A DNA stretch of 64,000 nucleotides from Fodinibacter sp963747405 (GCA_963747405.1 CAVVFG010000016.1:62001-126000), one strand, 5' to 3'; counted from the first letter of the stretch, positions 1-10,634 are shown. The notes: generated by a model not told the origin, from the letters alone. Program-made: numbers and translations.

Positions 1-474
1 GACCCCGGCCATCGCAGCCTCCACCTGCGCCCGCAGGTCCGCCCGGCGAGCCGCCCACCGCTCCTCGAGCTCCTGGCCCTGGGTGCGCGGCGCCAGCGCC
101 GGCACCGGCGTCGAGCGGCCCTCCTCGTCGACGGCCACGAAGATGATCAGGCACCGCGTGGCCGGGGCCATCTCGCGGGTGCGCGGCTGGCCCGACGCCA
201 CGTCGACGGTGATGTGCATCGAGCTGCGCCCGGTGTGCACCACCCGGGCGGTGACCTCGACGAGCTCGCCCACCGACACGGGCCGGGTGAACCGCACGTT
301 GCCCACGTAGGCCGTGACGGCGTACGTCCCGCTCCAGCCGGCGGCCGCGGCATACCCGGCCTTGTCGATCCACTCGAGCACCCGCCCGGCCGAGACCGAG
401 CCGGACTGGCCGGCATCCGTGGGCGCCGCGAGGAAGCGCAGGGTGATCTCGGCCGCGGGGGCGAGTGGGCTCAT
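1..474 (-). CDS. Acyl-CoA thioesterase, hotdog fold (C-terminus cut by window edge)
   Basis: The reading frame is open from an ATG at 474 to the window edge, giving 158 residues with no stop, so the gene continues to the left. The residues around 31-44 (RVLEWIDKAGYAAA) followed by a YVGNVRFTRPVSVGE stretch and GRSSMHITV match the YciA/ACOT12 type hotdog fold, with Asp37 at the usual catalytic-loop position. These enzymes hydrolyse acyl-CoA to free acid and CoA in the cytosol. Actinobacterial members often carry two hotdog domains in tandem, and the missing part could hold the second. The start lies 13 nt after the stop of the potassium channel gene, so the two are probably co-transcribed. The family call is firm, the substrate is unknown. 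Confidence 0.8.
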   Translation of the reverse strand, partial: MSPLAPAAEITLRFLAAPTDAGQSGSVSAGRVLEWIDKAGYAAAAGWSGTYAVTAYVGNVRFTRPVSVGELVEVTARVVHTGRSSMHITVDVASGQPRTREMAPATRCLIIFVAVDEEGRSTPVPALAPRTQGQELEERWAARRADLRAQVEAAMAGV

Positions 475-487
475 GGCCCCATTCTGC

Positions 488-1537
488 TCAGCCGGCGGCC
501 GACGCGCGCAGAGCGCCCACCTGCTCGGGCGAGCCGAACACGATGAGCGTCGAGCCGGCCTCGATCGTGGCGTCCGGCGTCGGGCTGGGCAGGAACTCCC
601 CCTTGCGCGGCCGGCGAACGGCGAGCAGCTGGCAGCCGGACAGCGCGGGCACGTCGACCTCCCCCACGCTGCGCCCGGCGAGCGGGCTGTGCTCCCCGAG
701 GCGCACCTGCTCGATGCGGAAGTCGAGATCGTCCTCGTGCATCACCTCGTCGAGGAACTCGGCGACGTCGGCGTACAGGGCGAACGACGCCATCCGCCGC
801 CCGCCGATCAGCTGGGGGTTGACCGCCCGGGTGGCCCCGGCGAGCACCAGCTTGTCCTTGGAGTCCAGGGTGCGTGCGCGGCTGATGATGACCAGGTCGG
901 GGCGCAGCGCACGGGCCGACAGGGTGGCGTACAAGGTCTCGGCGTCGGTGCCGAGCGCGCAGATCAGGGCCCGGGCGCGGTCGATGCCGGCCTCGCACAG
1001 GGTGTCGTCGCGCGAGGCGTCGCCGAGCACGTATGGCTCGGTGAGCCCCTCGAGCTTGGCCGGGTCGCTGTCGATGACGACGACCCGGTGGCCGGTGTCG
1101 ACGAGCGCGCGGGTGGCGGAGCGGCCGACCCGGCCGTGCCCGCAGACGATCACGTGGTCGCGCAGGTGCAAGATGTCCCGGTCCATGCGGCTCCTCCAGA
1201 GGTACTCGCGCAGGTGGCCCTCGGTCACGGCCTCGACGAGCACGCCGAGGTTGTAGAGCACCGTGCCCACGCCGAGGACGATGAGCACCATGGTGAAGAC
1301 CTGGCCGGCACGGGAGAGCGGATGCACCTCGCGGAAGCCGACCGTCGAGACGGTGGTGACGGTCTGGTAGAGCGCGTCGAGCGGGCCGAACCCCAGCACG
1401 ACGTAGCCGACCGTGCCGGCGATCGTGACGACGAACAGGGCCAGCACCGCGATCGCGATCCGCCGGACCGCGTCGTGACCGGATGCCGTGCCCAGGAGCA
1501 GCGCCCGGCGATGGCTGCTCGTGCTCGCCGTGGCCAC
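488..1537 (-). CDS. Two-TM potassium channel with RCK (TrkA-N/TrkA-C) domains
   Basis: 349 residues with a GTG start. Two hydrophobic segments (about 27-49 and 80-102) flank a pore loop with STVGF at 64-68, the position of the K+ selectivity filter. A cytosolic Rossmann RCK domain begins at VIVCGHGRVG (129-138), and a TrkA-C ligand domain covers about 265-345. The family forms tetrameric, ligand- or redox-gated K+ channels in the inner membrane. The canonical filter TVGYG reads TVGFR here, so the last glycine is replaced by Arg; the extended TVGFREV form exists in some prokaryotic channels (from memory). Ion selectivity is therefore inferred. Likely first gene of an operon with the thioesterase. 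Confidence 0.85.
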   Translation of the reverse strand: MATASTSSHRRALLLGTASGHDAVRRIAIAVLALFVVTIAGTVGYVVLGFGPLDALYQTVTTVSTVGFREVHPLSRAGQVFTMVLIVLGVGTVLYNLGVLVEAVTEGHLREYLWRSRMDRDILHLRDHVIVCGHGRVGRSATRALVDTGHRVVVIDSDPAKLEGLTEPYVLGDASRDDTLCEAGIDRARALICALGTDAETLYATLSARALRPDLVIISRARTLDSKDKLVLAGATRAVNPQLIGGRRMASFALYADVAEFLDEVMHEDDLDFRIEQVRLGEHSPLAGRSVGEVDVPALSGCQLLAVRRPRKGEFLPSPTPDATIEAGSTLIVFGSPEQVGALRASAAG

Positions 1538-1634
1538 ACCCTCATCCTGTCACCGGGGTGCGCGCGGCAGCGCGGGTTCGCGGGGTGACGCCACACACCG
1601 TGGATGCCGGGGAGCCACCGACCGCTCGCGGGCG

Positions 1635-2144
1635 TCAGGATCCGACGACTGCGCAGACGCCGGTCTTCAGCACGAGCAGGGTCAAGGTCGCGGGGCGGCC
1701 GGCATCAAGGTCCGCCTTGGCGGCCCTCACGTCGCGGGCCAGTGCCTGGGCTCCTGCGCTCTGGTTGAGCGCGATGACGGCGCCGAGCGCCGCCTCGAGG
1801 GGCGACGGGTCCGTCCTGGCGTCACCGTCGAGGTGGTCGGCGAGCACGTCGGTCACGATGTCGCACGTGAACGAGCGCACCTCTTGCGGCACGTCCCGGT
1901 AGTCCTCCAGCCCCCGGCCGCCCGCGACGACGACGGTCCCGCGCCAGCGTCGCACGATGTCGTCGGTCGACGACCCCGTGGTGCCCGCCTCCTGCTCCGC
2001 CCGCCGCAGGATGTCGTCGGCCGACGCACCGGTGGCCGTGGCCACCTCTTCCGCAAGCCTGGTGAGCGAGCCACCGCGCGAGCATCCCGTGACCGCGAAG
2101 AGCGCCACGACGACCAGGAACAGGCCGATCACGCGACGAGGCAT
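1635..2144 (-). CDS. Small predicted lipoprotein of unknown function
   Basis: 169 residues. The N-terminus is a lipoprotein signal: MPRR, a hydrophobic run, then the lipobox VTGC with Cys21 as the acylated residue, so the mature protein should be anchored on the outer face of the membrane. The mature part is mainly helical by composition. It contains two similar octamers about 17 residues apart, SADDILRR and STDDIVRR, which hint at a short duplicated helix. I recognise no family. It lies between the radical SAM gene and the K+ channel gene on the same strand, with gaps of about 45 and 97 nt, so operon membership is uncertain. Confidence 0.7.
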   Translation of the reverse strand: MPRRVIGLFLVVVALFAVTGCSRGGSLTRLAEEVATATGASADDILRRAEQEAGTTGSSTDDIVRRWRGTVVVAGGRGLEDYRDVPQEVRSFTCDIVTDVLADHLDGDARTDPSPLEAALGAVIALNQSAGAQALARDVRAAKADLDAGRPATLTLLVLKTGVCAVVGS

Positions 2145-2189
2145 GCCGCCGAGTGTGGCCCGGGCAGCCGCCGTGCGACAAGCCCGGAG

Positions 2190-4166
2190 CTAGGCGTGCG
2201 TGTGCTCGGCGAGCGCCGGGCGGCCGGCGCCCAGCACGGTCAGCGGCAGCAGCGTCTTGCCCGTTGGCCCGATCTCGATCTCGGTGCCCATCTGAGGACA
2301 CACCCCGCAGTCGAAGCAGGGGGTCCAGCGGCAGTCGTCGACCTCGGTCTCGTCGAGGGCGTCGAGCCAGTCCTGCCAGAGCCACTCCTTGTCGAGGCCG
2401 GAGTCGATGTGGTCCCAGGCGAGCACCTCGCTCTCCTCGCGCTCGCGGGTGGTGTACCAGGCGACGTCGACGCCGAGCGGGGTCAGCGCGCGCTCGGCGG
2501 CCGCCATCCAGCGCTCGTAGGAGAAGTGCTCGCTCCAGCCGTCGAACCGCCCGCCGTCGCGCCAGACTGCCTCGATGACCCGTCCGACCCGGCGGTCGCC
2601 ACGCGAGAGCAGACCCTCGACGATGCCGGGCTTGCCGTCGTGGTAGCGGAACCCGATCGCCGAGCCGTAGCGCCGGTCGGAGCGCAGCGCCAGGCGCAGC
2701 TTGTCGAGCCGGGCGTCGGTCTCCTCGGCGCCGAGCTGCGCCGCCCACTGGAACGGGGTGTGCGGCTTGGGCACGAAGCCGCCGATCGACACGGTGCAGC
2801 GGATGTCGCGGCGGCCGCTGACCTCGCGCCCGGTGTCGATGACCCGCTTGGCGAGGTCGGCGATCTGCAGCACGTCCTCGTCGGTCTCGGTGGGCAGGCC
2901 GCACATGAAGTAGAGCTTCACCTGCCGCCAGCCGGCGCCGTACGCGGCGGCGACGGTGCGGATCAGGTCGTCCTCGCTGACCATCTTGTTGATGACCTTG
3001 CGGATCCGCTCCGACCCGCCCTCGGGCGCGAAGGTGAGCCCCGAGCGGCGGCCGTTGCGGGTCAGCTCGTTGGCCAGGTCGATGTTGAAGGCGTCGACGC
3101 GGGTCGAGGGCAGCGACAGGCCGGTGTTGGTGCCCTCGTAGCGGTCGGCCAGCCCCTTGGCGACGTCGGCGATCTCGGAGTGGTCGGCCGAGCTCAGCGA
3201 GAGCAGCCCCACCTCCTCGAAACCGGTGGCGGCCAGCCCGCGCTCGACCATCTCGCCGATGCCGGTGATGCTGCGCTCGCGTACCGGCCGGGTGATCATG
3301 CCGGCCTGGCAGAACCGGCATCCCCGCGTGCAGCCCCGGAAGATCTCGACCGACATCCGCTCGTGCACCGACTCGGCCAGGGGCACCAGCGGCTGCTTCG
3401 GGTAGGGCCACGCGTCGAGGTCCATGACGGTGTGCTTCGCGACCCGCCACGGCACGCCGGGGGCGTCGGGCCTGGGGGCGATCCGCTGGATGCGGCCGTC
3501 GGGCAGGTAGCTGACGTCGTAGAACGCCGGCACGTAGACCCCGCCCGTGCGGGCCAGGCGCAACAGCACCTCGCGGCGGCCACCCGGCATCCCCTCGCGC
3601 TTCCAGGCGCTCACGATGTCGGTGATCGCGAGCACTGCCTCCTCGCCGTCGCCGACCACGGCGGCGTCGACGAAGTCGGCGATCGTCTCGGGGTTGAAGG
3701 CCGCGTGGCCGCCCGCCACCACGATCGGGTGGCTCTCGTCGCGGTCGACGGCGTGCAGCGGGATGCCGGCCAGGTCGAGCGCGGTGAGCATGTTGGTGTA
3801 GCCGAGCTCGGTGGAGAACGACAGCCCGAGCAGGTCGAAGTCGCCGACCGCGCGGTGGGCGTCGACGGTGAACTGCGGCACGTCGTGCTCGCGCATCAGC
3901 GCCTCGAGATCGGGCCACACCGCGTAGGTGCGCTCGGCCAGGGCATCGGGGCGCTCGTTGAGCACTTCGTAGAGGATCATGACGCCCTGGTTGGGCACGC
4001 CGACCTCGTAGGCGTCGGGGTACATCAGCGCCCAGCGCACGGTGGCTTCGCCGGCGACGTCCCAGTCCTTGACGGTCGAGTTCAGCTCACCGCCGACGTA
4101 CTGGATCGGCTTGCTGACCTGCTCGAGCAGCGGCTCGAGCCGGCGGAAGACGGACTGTCCGGGCAT
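2190..4166 (-). CDS. B12-binding domain radical SAM protein (TIGR03960 type)
   Basis: 658 residues. The N-terminal third resembles a cobalamin-binding Rossmann domain (LGLSFSTELGYTN, VVAGGHAAFNPE). The radical SAM cluster motif is CTRGCRFC with Cys279, Cys283 and Cys286, which would bind the [4Fe-4S] cluster that cleaves S-adenosylmethionine. The C-terminus carries a Cys-rich stretch (CFDCGVCPQMGTEIEIGPTG) typical of the TIGR03960 family. In many actinobacteria this gene is followed by a DUF2344 partner and ribonuclease E; neither is present here, so the gene stands alone. The substrate is not known for the family. The upstream 390-bp intergenic region holds an inverted repeat that may belong to its control region or to that of the divergent gene. 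Confidence 0.88.
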   Translation of the reverse strand: MPGQSVFRRLEPLLEQVSKPIQYVGGELNSTVKDWDVAGEATVRWALMYPDAYEVGVPNQGVMILYEVLNERPDALAERTYAVWPDLEALMREHDVPQFTVDAHRAVGDFDLLGLSFSTELGYTNMLTALDLAGIPLHAVDRDESHPIVVAGGHAAFNPETIADFVDAAVVGDGEEAVLAITDIVSAWKREGMPGGRREVLLRLARTGGVYVPAFYDVSYLPDGRIQRIAPRPDAPGVPWRVAKHTVMDLDAWPYPKQPLVPLAESVHERMSVEIFRGCTRGCRFCQAGMITRPVRERSITGIGEMVERGLAATGFEEVGLLSLSSADHSEIADVAKGLADRYEGTNTGLSLPSTRVDAFNIDLANELTRNGRRSGLTFAPEGGSERIRKVINKMVSEDDLIRTVAAAYGAGWRQVKLYFMCGLPTETDEDVLQIADLAKRVIDTGREVSGRRDIRCTVSIGGFVPKPHTPFQWAAQLGAEETDARLDKLRLALRSDRRYGSAIGFRYHDGKPGIVEGLLSRGDRRVGRVIEAVWRDGGRFDGWSEHFSYERWMAAAERALTPLGVDVAWYTTREREESEVLAWDHIDSGLDKEWLWQDWLDALDETEVDDCRWTPCFDCGVCPQMGTEIEIGPTGKTLLPLTVLGAGRPALAEHTHA

Positions 4167-4330
4167 CCCTCAAGAGTAGGTCGCGGCGGGCGGTGCCCCA
4201 AAACCGTGGACGTGCCGCCCGCCGCGCCCGCCGCCGCGGGGCAGGAGTGGCGGCCCACGGCGTGCGGGCAAACGGCCTTGCCTGCCCGCCGGCGCCCGTG
4301 ACCGCTGGCCCCGGACAACCACCTCGGCGG

Positions 4331-4461
4331 GAGAGGTCCGGATGCTTCGTCAGGTGAGCCAGACCGGCACCATCCAGGGGGTTGCTCCACACAGTGAGCC
4401 GAACCGGCACCGGCTCTCACGGTAGTCGGTTGGCTCACCAGGTGAAGCATCCGGACGTCTC
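4331..4461. repeat. Imperfect inverted repeat in a 392-bp intergenic region
   Basis: The region 4167-4558 between two divergent genes has no credible coding frame. Within it, 4331-4361 and 4431-4461 are inverted copies: both contain GTCCGGATGCTTC and GGTGAGCCA when read in the same sense, with about 26 of 31 positions matching. The spacer of about 69 bp contains a direct repeat of one arm: GTGAGCC(AGA or GAA)CCGGCACC at 4354-4371 and 4394-4411. The array could be an operator with several sites for a dimeric regulator or the remnant of a miniature inverted-repeat element. It has no T tract, so a simple terminator is unlikely. Confidence 0.65.
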
Positions 4462-4558
4462 TGACGGAGACCCTTGCCGCGAGCCGCGGCCTACGGCCGC
4501 CTCGTCGAGGGTGCACGGCCCTCCCCGTGAGCGCCGCCCGCGTGCTTGGCTTGCACCC

Positions 4559-5947
4559 ATGAGCACCGACACCCCCGTGGACCTCGTCGTCATCGGCCTC
4601 GGGCCCGGTGGCGAGCACCTCGCCACCGAGGCCGCCAAGGCCGGGCTGAGCGTCGTCGGCATCGACGAGCGCCTCGTGGGGGGCGAGTGCCCCTACTGGG
4701 GCTGCATCCCCTCGAAGATGGCGATCCGCGCCGCCGACCTGCTCGCCGACGCCCGCCGGGTCGGCACCCTCTCCGGTGCCGCCGAGGTCTCCCCCGACTG
4801 GGGCGTCGTACACGCCCGCATCCGCGACGAGGCCACCGACGACTGGGACGACGCGGCGGCCGTCGAGCGCCTCGAGCAGGCGGGGGTGCGGTTCGTGCGC
4901 GGCCACGGCCGGCTCGTCGACACCGGCGTGGTCGAGGTGGACGGCACCCGGTTCGTCGCCGACCGCGGGGTGGTGCTCAACACCGGTACCTCGCCGTCCG
5001 CTCCCCCGATCGACGGCCTGGCCGACACCCCCTTCTGGACCAACCGGGACGTGCTCGAGGCCGCCGAGCTGCCCGCCACGATGGTCGTCATCGGCGGTGG
5101 CGCGATCGGGGCCGAGCTCGCCCAGGCGTTCGCGCGGTTCGGCACCACCGTCACGATTCTCGAGGCCGCGCCGCGCATCCTGGCGCTGGAGGAGCCGGAG
5201 TCCTCCGACGTCGTCGCGCGCGCCATGGCGGCCGACGGCATCCGCGTCATCGCCGGCGCCAAGATCGGGTCGGTGCGCCACGCCGACGGCCGGTTCACCG
5301 TCTCGCTCACCGATGCCGGCGGCACCGACCTCGAGCTCGGCTCCGACCGGCTCCTGGTCGCGGCCGGCCGCCGCCCCAACATCGGCGACGTCGGCCTCGA
5401 GTCGGTCGGGCTCGACCCGAGGGCGCGCTCGGTCGACACCGACGCGCAGATGCGGGCCGGTGAGAGGCTCTGGGCGATCGGCGACATCACCGGCAAGGGC
5501 GCCTTCACCCACATGTCGATGTACCAGGCGGCCGTGGCGCTGGCCGACATCACCCGCCGCTCCGGCGTCGACGCCCGGGCGGCGGAGTACCACGCGGTGC
5601 CGCGGGTGACCTTCACCGACCCCGAGGTAGGCGCCGTGGGCCTGACCGAGCAGCAGGCCCGGGACGCCGGCGTCGACGTCGCCGTGGGCCGCGCACCGCT
5701 GGCCGAGTCGACCCGCGGCTGGATCACCGGCCCCGGCGGCGAGGGCATCATCAAGCTGGTCGAGGACCGCTCGGCCGGCCACCTGGTCGGCGCCACCTCG
5801 GTCGGGCCGATGGGGGGCGAGGTGCTCTCGATGCTGGCGACCGCGGTGCACGCCCGCATCCCGACCGCGACCCTGTCCCGGATGCTGTTCGCGTACCCCA
5901 CCTTCCACCGCGCCGTCGAGACGGCGCTGGCGGACCTGCGGGGCTAG
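4559..5947 (+). CDS. FAD-dependent pyridine nucleotide-disulfide oxidoreductase (Lpd/MerA-like)
   Basis: 462 residues from the ATG at 4559; a longer frame reaches back to 4382 but that part is intergenic in character. FAD-binding GLGPGG is near the N-terminus, the redox-active disulfide is Cys44-Cys49 in GGECPYWGCIPSK, the NAD(P) motif GGGAIGAELA follows mid-protein, and GERLWAIGDITG is the second FAD motif. The fold is that of dihydrolipoamide dehydrogenase and mercuric reductase. The C-terminal motif HPTxxE, which gives the catalytic His in Lpd, reads YPTFHRAVE here, so the His is Tyr. That argues against a normal E3 subunit; no E1/E2 genes are nearby. Its physiological substrate is unknown. 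pcm starts 5 nt downstream. Confidence 0.85.
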   Translation: MSTDTPVDLVVIGLGPGGEHLATEAAKAGLSVVGIDERLVGGECPYWGCIPSKMAIRAADLLADARRVGTLSGAAEVSPDWGVVHARIRDEATDDWDDAAAVERLEQAGVRFVRGHGRLVDTGVVEVDGTRFVADRGVVLNTGTSPSAPPIDGLADTPFWTNRDVLEAAELPATMVVIGGGAIGAELAQAFARFGTTVTILEAAPRILALEEPESSDVVARAMAADGIRVIAGAKIGSVRHADGRFTVSLTDAGGTDLELGSDRLLVAAGRRPNIGDVGLESVGLDPRARSVDTDAQMRAGERLWAIGDITGKGAFTHMSMYQAAVALADITRRSGVDARAAEYHAVPRVTFTDPEVGAVGLTEQQARDAGVDVAVGRAPLAESTRGWITGPGGEGIIKLVEDRSAGHLVGATSVGPMGGEVLSMLATAVHARIPTATLSRMLFAYPTFHRAVETALADLRG

Positions 5948-5952
5948 CCGGC

Positions 5953-6531
5953 GTGGACGGCGCCGGCCGGGTGCGGGCCGCGATGGCGAACCACCCCCGC
6001 GAACGGTTCCTGCCCCGCGCCGAGCGCCGGCGGGCGTCGTACGACGGGCCCCTGGACATCGGTCACGGCCAGACCAACAGCCAGCCGCGCACGGTGCGCT
6101 CGATGCTCGAGCTGCTCGACCTGCAGCCGGGGCACCGGGTGCTCGACGTGGGCTCCGGTTCGGGGTGGACCACCGCGCTGCTCGCCGACCTCGTCGGGCC
6201 CACCGGCTCGGTGCTCGGGCTGGAGCGGGTGCCTGACCTGGTGCTCACCGGCCGCGCCAACGTCGAGGCGGCCCGGATGCCGTGGGCGCAGGTCCACGCC
6301 GCCGTCGCCGGGGTGCTGGGCGCCCCCGAGGAGGCGCCGTTCGACCGGGTGCTGGTGTCGGCGATGGCCGACCGGCTGCCCGAGGAGCTGGTCGCCCAGC
6401 TGGCGGCGCACGGCATCCTCGTGGCGCCGGTGGCCGGCCGGATGCTGCGGGTCGTGCGCGACGAGCACGCGCCCGACGGGCGACGGGTCACCGAGCACGG
6501 CCACTACCGCTTCGTGCCGCTCATCACCTGA
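5953..6531 (+). CDS. pcm: Protein-L-isoaspartate O-methyltransferase family
   Basis: 192 residues from a GTG start 5 nt after the preceding stop. IGHGQTNSQPRTVRSML near residues 36-52 is the family signature (usually IGHGQTxSQP), and HRVLDVGSGSGWTTALLA is the SAM-binding motif I. The enzyme methylates L-isoaspartyl residues formed in aged proteins so that they can revert to aspartate. The protein is slightly shorter than typical Pcm (about 210 residues). The tight spacing suggests co-transcription with the flavin disulfide reductase. It converges on the acyl-CoA ligase gene with only 25 bp between stops. Confidence 0.85.
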   Translation: MDGAGRVRAAMANHPRERFLPRAERRRASYDGPLDIGHGQTNSQPRTVRSMLELLDLQPGHRVLDVGSGSGWTTALLADLVGPTGSVLGLERVPDLVLTGRANVEAARMPWAQVHAAVAGVLGAPEEAPFDRVLVSAMADRLPEELVAQLAAHGILVAPVAGRMLRVVRDEHAPDGRRVTEHGHYRFVPLIT

Positions 6532-6556
6532 GGGTCCACCAGGTGGGGATGAGCGC

Positions 6557-8428
<1,872 letters not shown>

Positions 8429-8505
8429 CGAGCGTTCGTCCTCGTCGTTGGGGAGCGTCAGTGCGCGAAATGATGACACATCGTGCGCTTCGAGCCTACG
8501 CCCTG

Positions 8506-9618
8506 TCAGCGACGCGCCGACGTGGCGTGCGTCGCATCGACCAGCCCGACCGCCAGCCAGGAGACCAGCATCGAGGACCCTCCGTACGACACGAAGGGCA
8601 ACGGCAGCCCGGTCACCGGCAGCAGCCCAAGGTTCATGCCCACGTTCTGCACCACCTGCACCGCGAGCCAGGTGGCCACCCCCACGGCCACCAGGCGCCC
8701 GAAGGCGTCCTGCGCCCGGGCCGCGACCACGAGCACCCGGCCCACGACGAACGCCAGCAGCAGGAGCAGCCCGCTCGCCCCCACGAAGCCGAGCTCCTCC
8801 CCCGCCACCGAGAAGATGAAGTCGTTGAGCTGGTAGGGCACGTAGCCACCCTGGGTGCGCTCCCCGCGCTGGAACCCCTGACCCCACATCCCACCGGCCC
8901 CGATGGCCAGGCGCACCATCCGGGTCTGGTAGCCGCTGCCCTGCGGGTCCGCCGACGGGTCGGCGAACGAGGTCAGCCGGTCACGCTGGTAGTCACTGAG
9001 CACCGGCGTGGTGAGCGCCACGACCACCAGCGCCAGCCCCAGCAGCACGGCGCCCGCCACCCACCGGCGTGGCACGCCGGCCACGGTCACGACGACGGCG
9101 CCGATCGCCACGACGACGGCGGCGGAGCCGAGGTCGGGCTGGAGCAGGATCAGCGCCGTCGGCAGCGCGACCAGCACGCCCGCGAGGACGACCTCGCGGC
9201 GCCCGGGGGCGAGCCCTCGCTCGGCCTGGCCGGCGAGCAGTGCCGCGAGGGCCAGGCACAGCCCCACCTTGGCGAGCTCGGCGGGCTGCACGGTGAACCC
9301 GCCGACCAGCGGGATCCACGACCGTGACCCGTTGACCGTGCGGCCCACCGGGGTCAGCACCGCCAGCAGCAGGAGCAGCGACCCGGCGTACACCCAGGGG
9401 GCCGCCAGGCGAACCCGCAGCTGGCCGACCCGGCTCACGAGCAGCGCCAGGCCGAGCCCGACGGCCGCCGTGACGAGGTGGCGCACGAGGTAGGCGGCGC
9501 CGTCGGTGCGCACCGTGGCCGACCACACGAGCAGCGCACCGACCACCGAGGTTCCGGCGGCGGCGAGGTAGAGCCCGACGTCGTGCCGGGTCCAGGGCGG
9601 TGCGCGGTGCGGGCTCAC
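8506..9618 (-). CDS. rodA: FtsW/RodA/SpoVE peptidoglycan glycosyltransferase
   Basis: 370 residues, about ten membrane segments. Diagnostic SEDS motifs are present: NGSRSWIPLVGGFTVQPAELAK, LLQPDLGSA, the loop with QRDRLTSFADPSADPQGSGYQ, GQGFQRGERTQGGYVP, and the C-terminal NVGMNLGLLPVTGLPLPF with SYGGSS. The Asp in the RxxxFxDP loop is the catalytic-loop residue in the family. The protein polymerises lipid II glycan strands in the inner membrane with a partner class B PBP. I favour RodA over FtsW because there is no division cluster here and the length is short. No partner PBP is in the window. ribF lies 43 nt upstream on the same strand. Confidence 0.85.
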   Translation of the reverse strand: MSPHRAPPWTRHDVGLYLAAAGTSVVGALLVWSATVRTDGAAYLVRHLVTAAVGLGLALLVSRVGQLRVRLAAPWVYAGSLLLLLAVLTPVGRTVNGSRSWIPLVGGFTVQPAELAKVGLCLALAALLAGQAERGLAPGRREVVLAGVLVALPTALILLQPDLGSAAVVVAIGAVVVTVAGVPRRWVAGAVLLGLALVVVALTTPVLSDYQRDRLTSFADPSADPQGSGYQTRMVRLAIGAGGMWGQGFQRGERTQGGYVPYQLNDFIFSVAGEELGFVGASGLLLLLAFVVGRVLVVAARAQDAFGRLVAVGVATWLAVQVVQNVGMNLGLLPVTGLPLPFVSYGGSSMLVSWLAVGLVDATHATSARR

Positions 9619-9661
9619 TCGGGCGGGGGGCGGCGTCGCGCGGGTCGGTGGCCCGGCGTGC

Positions 9662-10624
9662 TCAGGCCGGCACGATCCGAGCCAGCAGCTCGCGGCAGCG
9701 CGCGACGTCCGAGCCCATCGCCTCGAGCAGCTCGTCGACGCTGTCGAACTTCAGCGTCGGCCGGATGCGGGCGGTGAACTCCACCATGACCCGCTCGTCG
9801 TAGAGGTCGAGGTCGTCCCGGTCGAGCACGTAGGCCTCGACGGTGCGCCGGTCGTGGGTCTCGAAGGTGGGGTTGGTGCCGACGCTGATCGCGGCCGGCA
9901 TGGTGCGGTCGCGGGCGTTCTCGGGCAGGTCGAGGCGAGTCAGCCAACCGGCGTAGACACCCTCGAGCGGCACCAGGCCGAGCGAGTCGGCCGACAGGTT
10001 CGCCGTGGGGTAGCCCAGGGCCTTACCGCGGTGGTTGCCGTGCACCACGGTGCCGACGACGCGGTGCGGGCGGCCCAGGATGCGCGCGGCCTCGCCGACC
10101 TCACCGGCGCGCAGGTGAGAGCGAACCACGGTCGAGGAGAAACGCTCCCCCTCACCGACGTCGTCGAGCGCGACGACCTCGAAGCCGAACTGCTCGCCGA
10201 GGTCGGCCAGCGTCGAGACGTCGCCGGAGTTGCGGTAGCCGAAGCGGGTGTCCATGCCGACCACGACGCACCGCGCGTCGAGGCCCCGCACGAACACGGC
10301 TCGCACGAAGTCCTCGGGGGTCTGCTGGGCGAACTCGGTGGTGAAGTCGAGCACCAGCAGGCCGTCGATGCCCGACTCGGCGATCAGGTCGTCGCGCACC
10401 GTCCCCGGCGCGACGAGCTCGGGAGCGTGCTCGGGACGCAGCACCGCGACGGGGTGCGGGTCGAAGGTGATGGCCACGGCGGGCAGCCCGAGCCGGCTTC
10501 CGGCGTCGACGAGGGCGGCGAGCACCGCCCGGTGCCCACGGTGGACGCCGTCGAAGTTGCCGAGGGTGAGGACGCAGGGCCGCAGGGCCTCGGGCGTCTC
10601 GGAGGGGTCGGTCCAACGATGCAC
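9662..10624 (-). CDS. ribF: Bifunctional riboflavin kinase/FAD synthetase
   Basis: 320 residues from the GTG at 10624, which lies 10 nt after the truB stop; another in-frame GTG at 10633 is possible. The much longer open frame to 11068 is an overlap artefact on truB. TLGNFDGVHRGH is the nucleotidyltransferase HxGH-type motif of the N-terminal FAD synthetase domain, and GYPTANL with GVYAGW marks the C-terminal flavokinase domain. The protein phosphorylates riboflavin to FMN and adenylylates FMN to FAD in the cytosol. The truB-ribF pair is the standard bacterial arrangement. The locus also contains several flavoproteins, which use its products. Confidence 0.95.
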   Translation of the reverse strand: MHRWTDPSETPEALRPCVLTLGNFDGVHRGHRAVLAALVDAGSRLGLPAVAITFDPHPVAVLRPEHAPELVAPGTVRDDLIAESGIDGLLVLDFTTEFAQQTPEDFVRAVFVRGLDARCVVVGMDTRFGYRNSGDVSTLADLGEQFGFEVVALDDVGEGERFSSTVVRSHLRAGEVGEAARILGRPHRVVGTVVHGNHRGKALGYPTANLSADSLGLVPLEGVYAGWLTRLDLPENARDRTMPAAISVGTNPTFETHDRRTVEAYVLDRDDLDLYDERVMVEFTARIRPTLKFDSVDELLEAMGSDVARCRELLARIVPA

Positions 10625-10634
10625 GGGGACCACT

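Noticed and set aside
1488..4301. Plus-strand open frame of 937 codons
   Set aside because: It runs antisense to the radical SAM and lipoprotein genes and has no recognisable domain.
6525..6545. CACCTG/CAGGTG hairpin between pcm and the acyl-CoA ligase gene
   Set aside because: The 6-bp stem overlaps the pcm stop codon and has a long loop; too weak to call a terminator.
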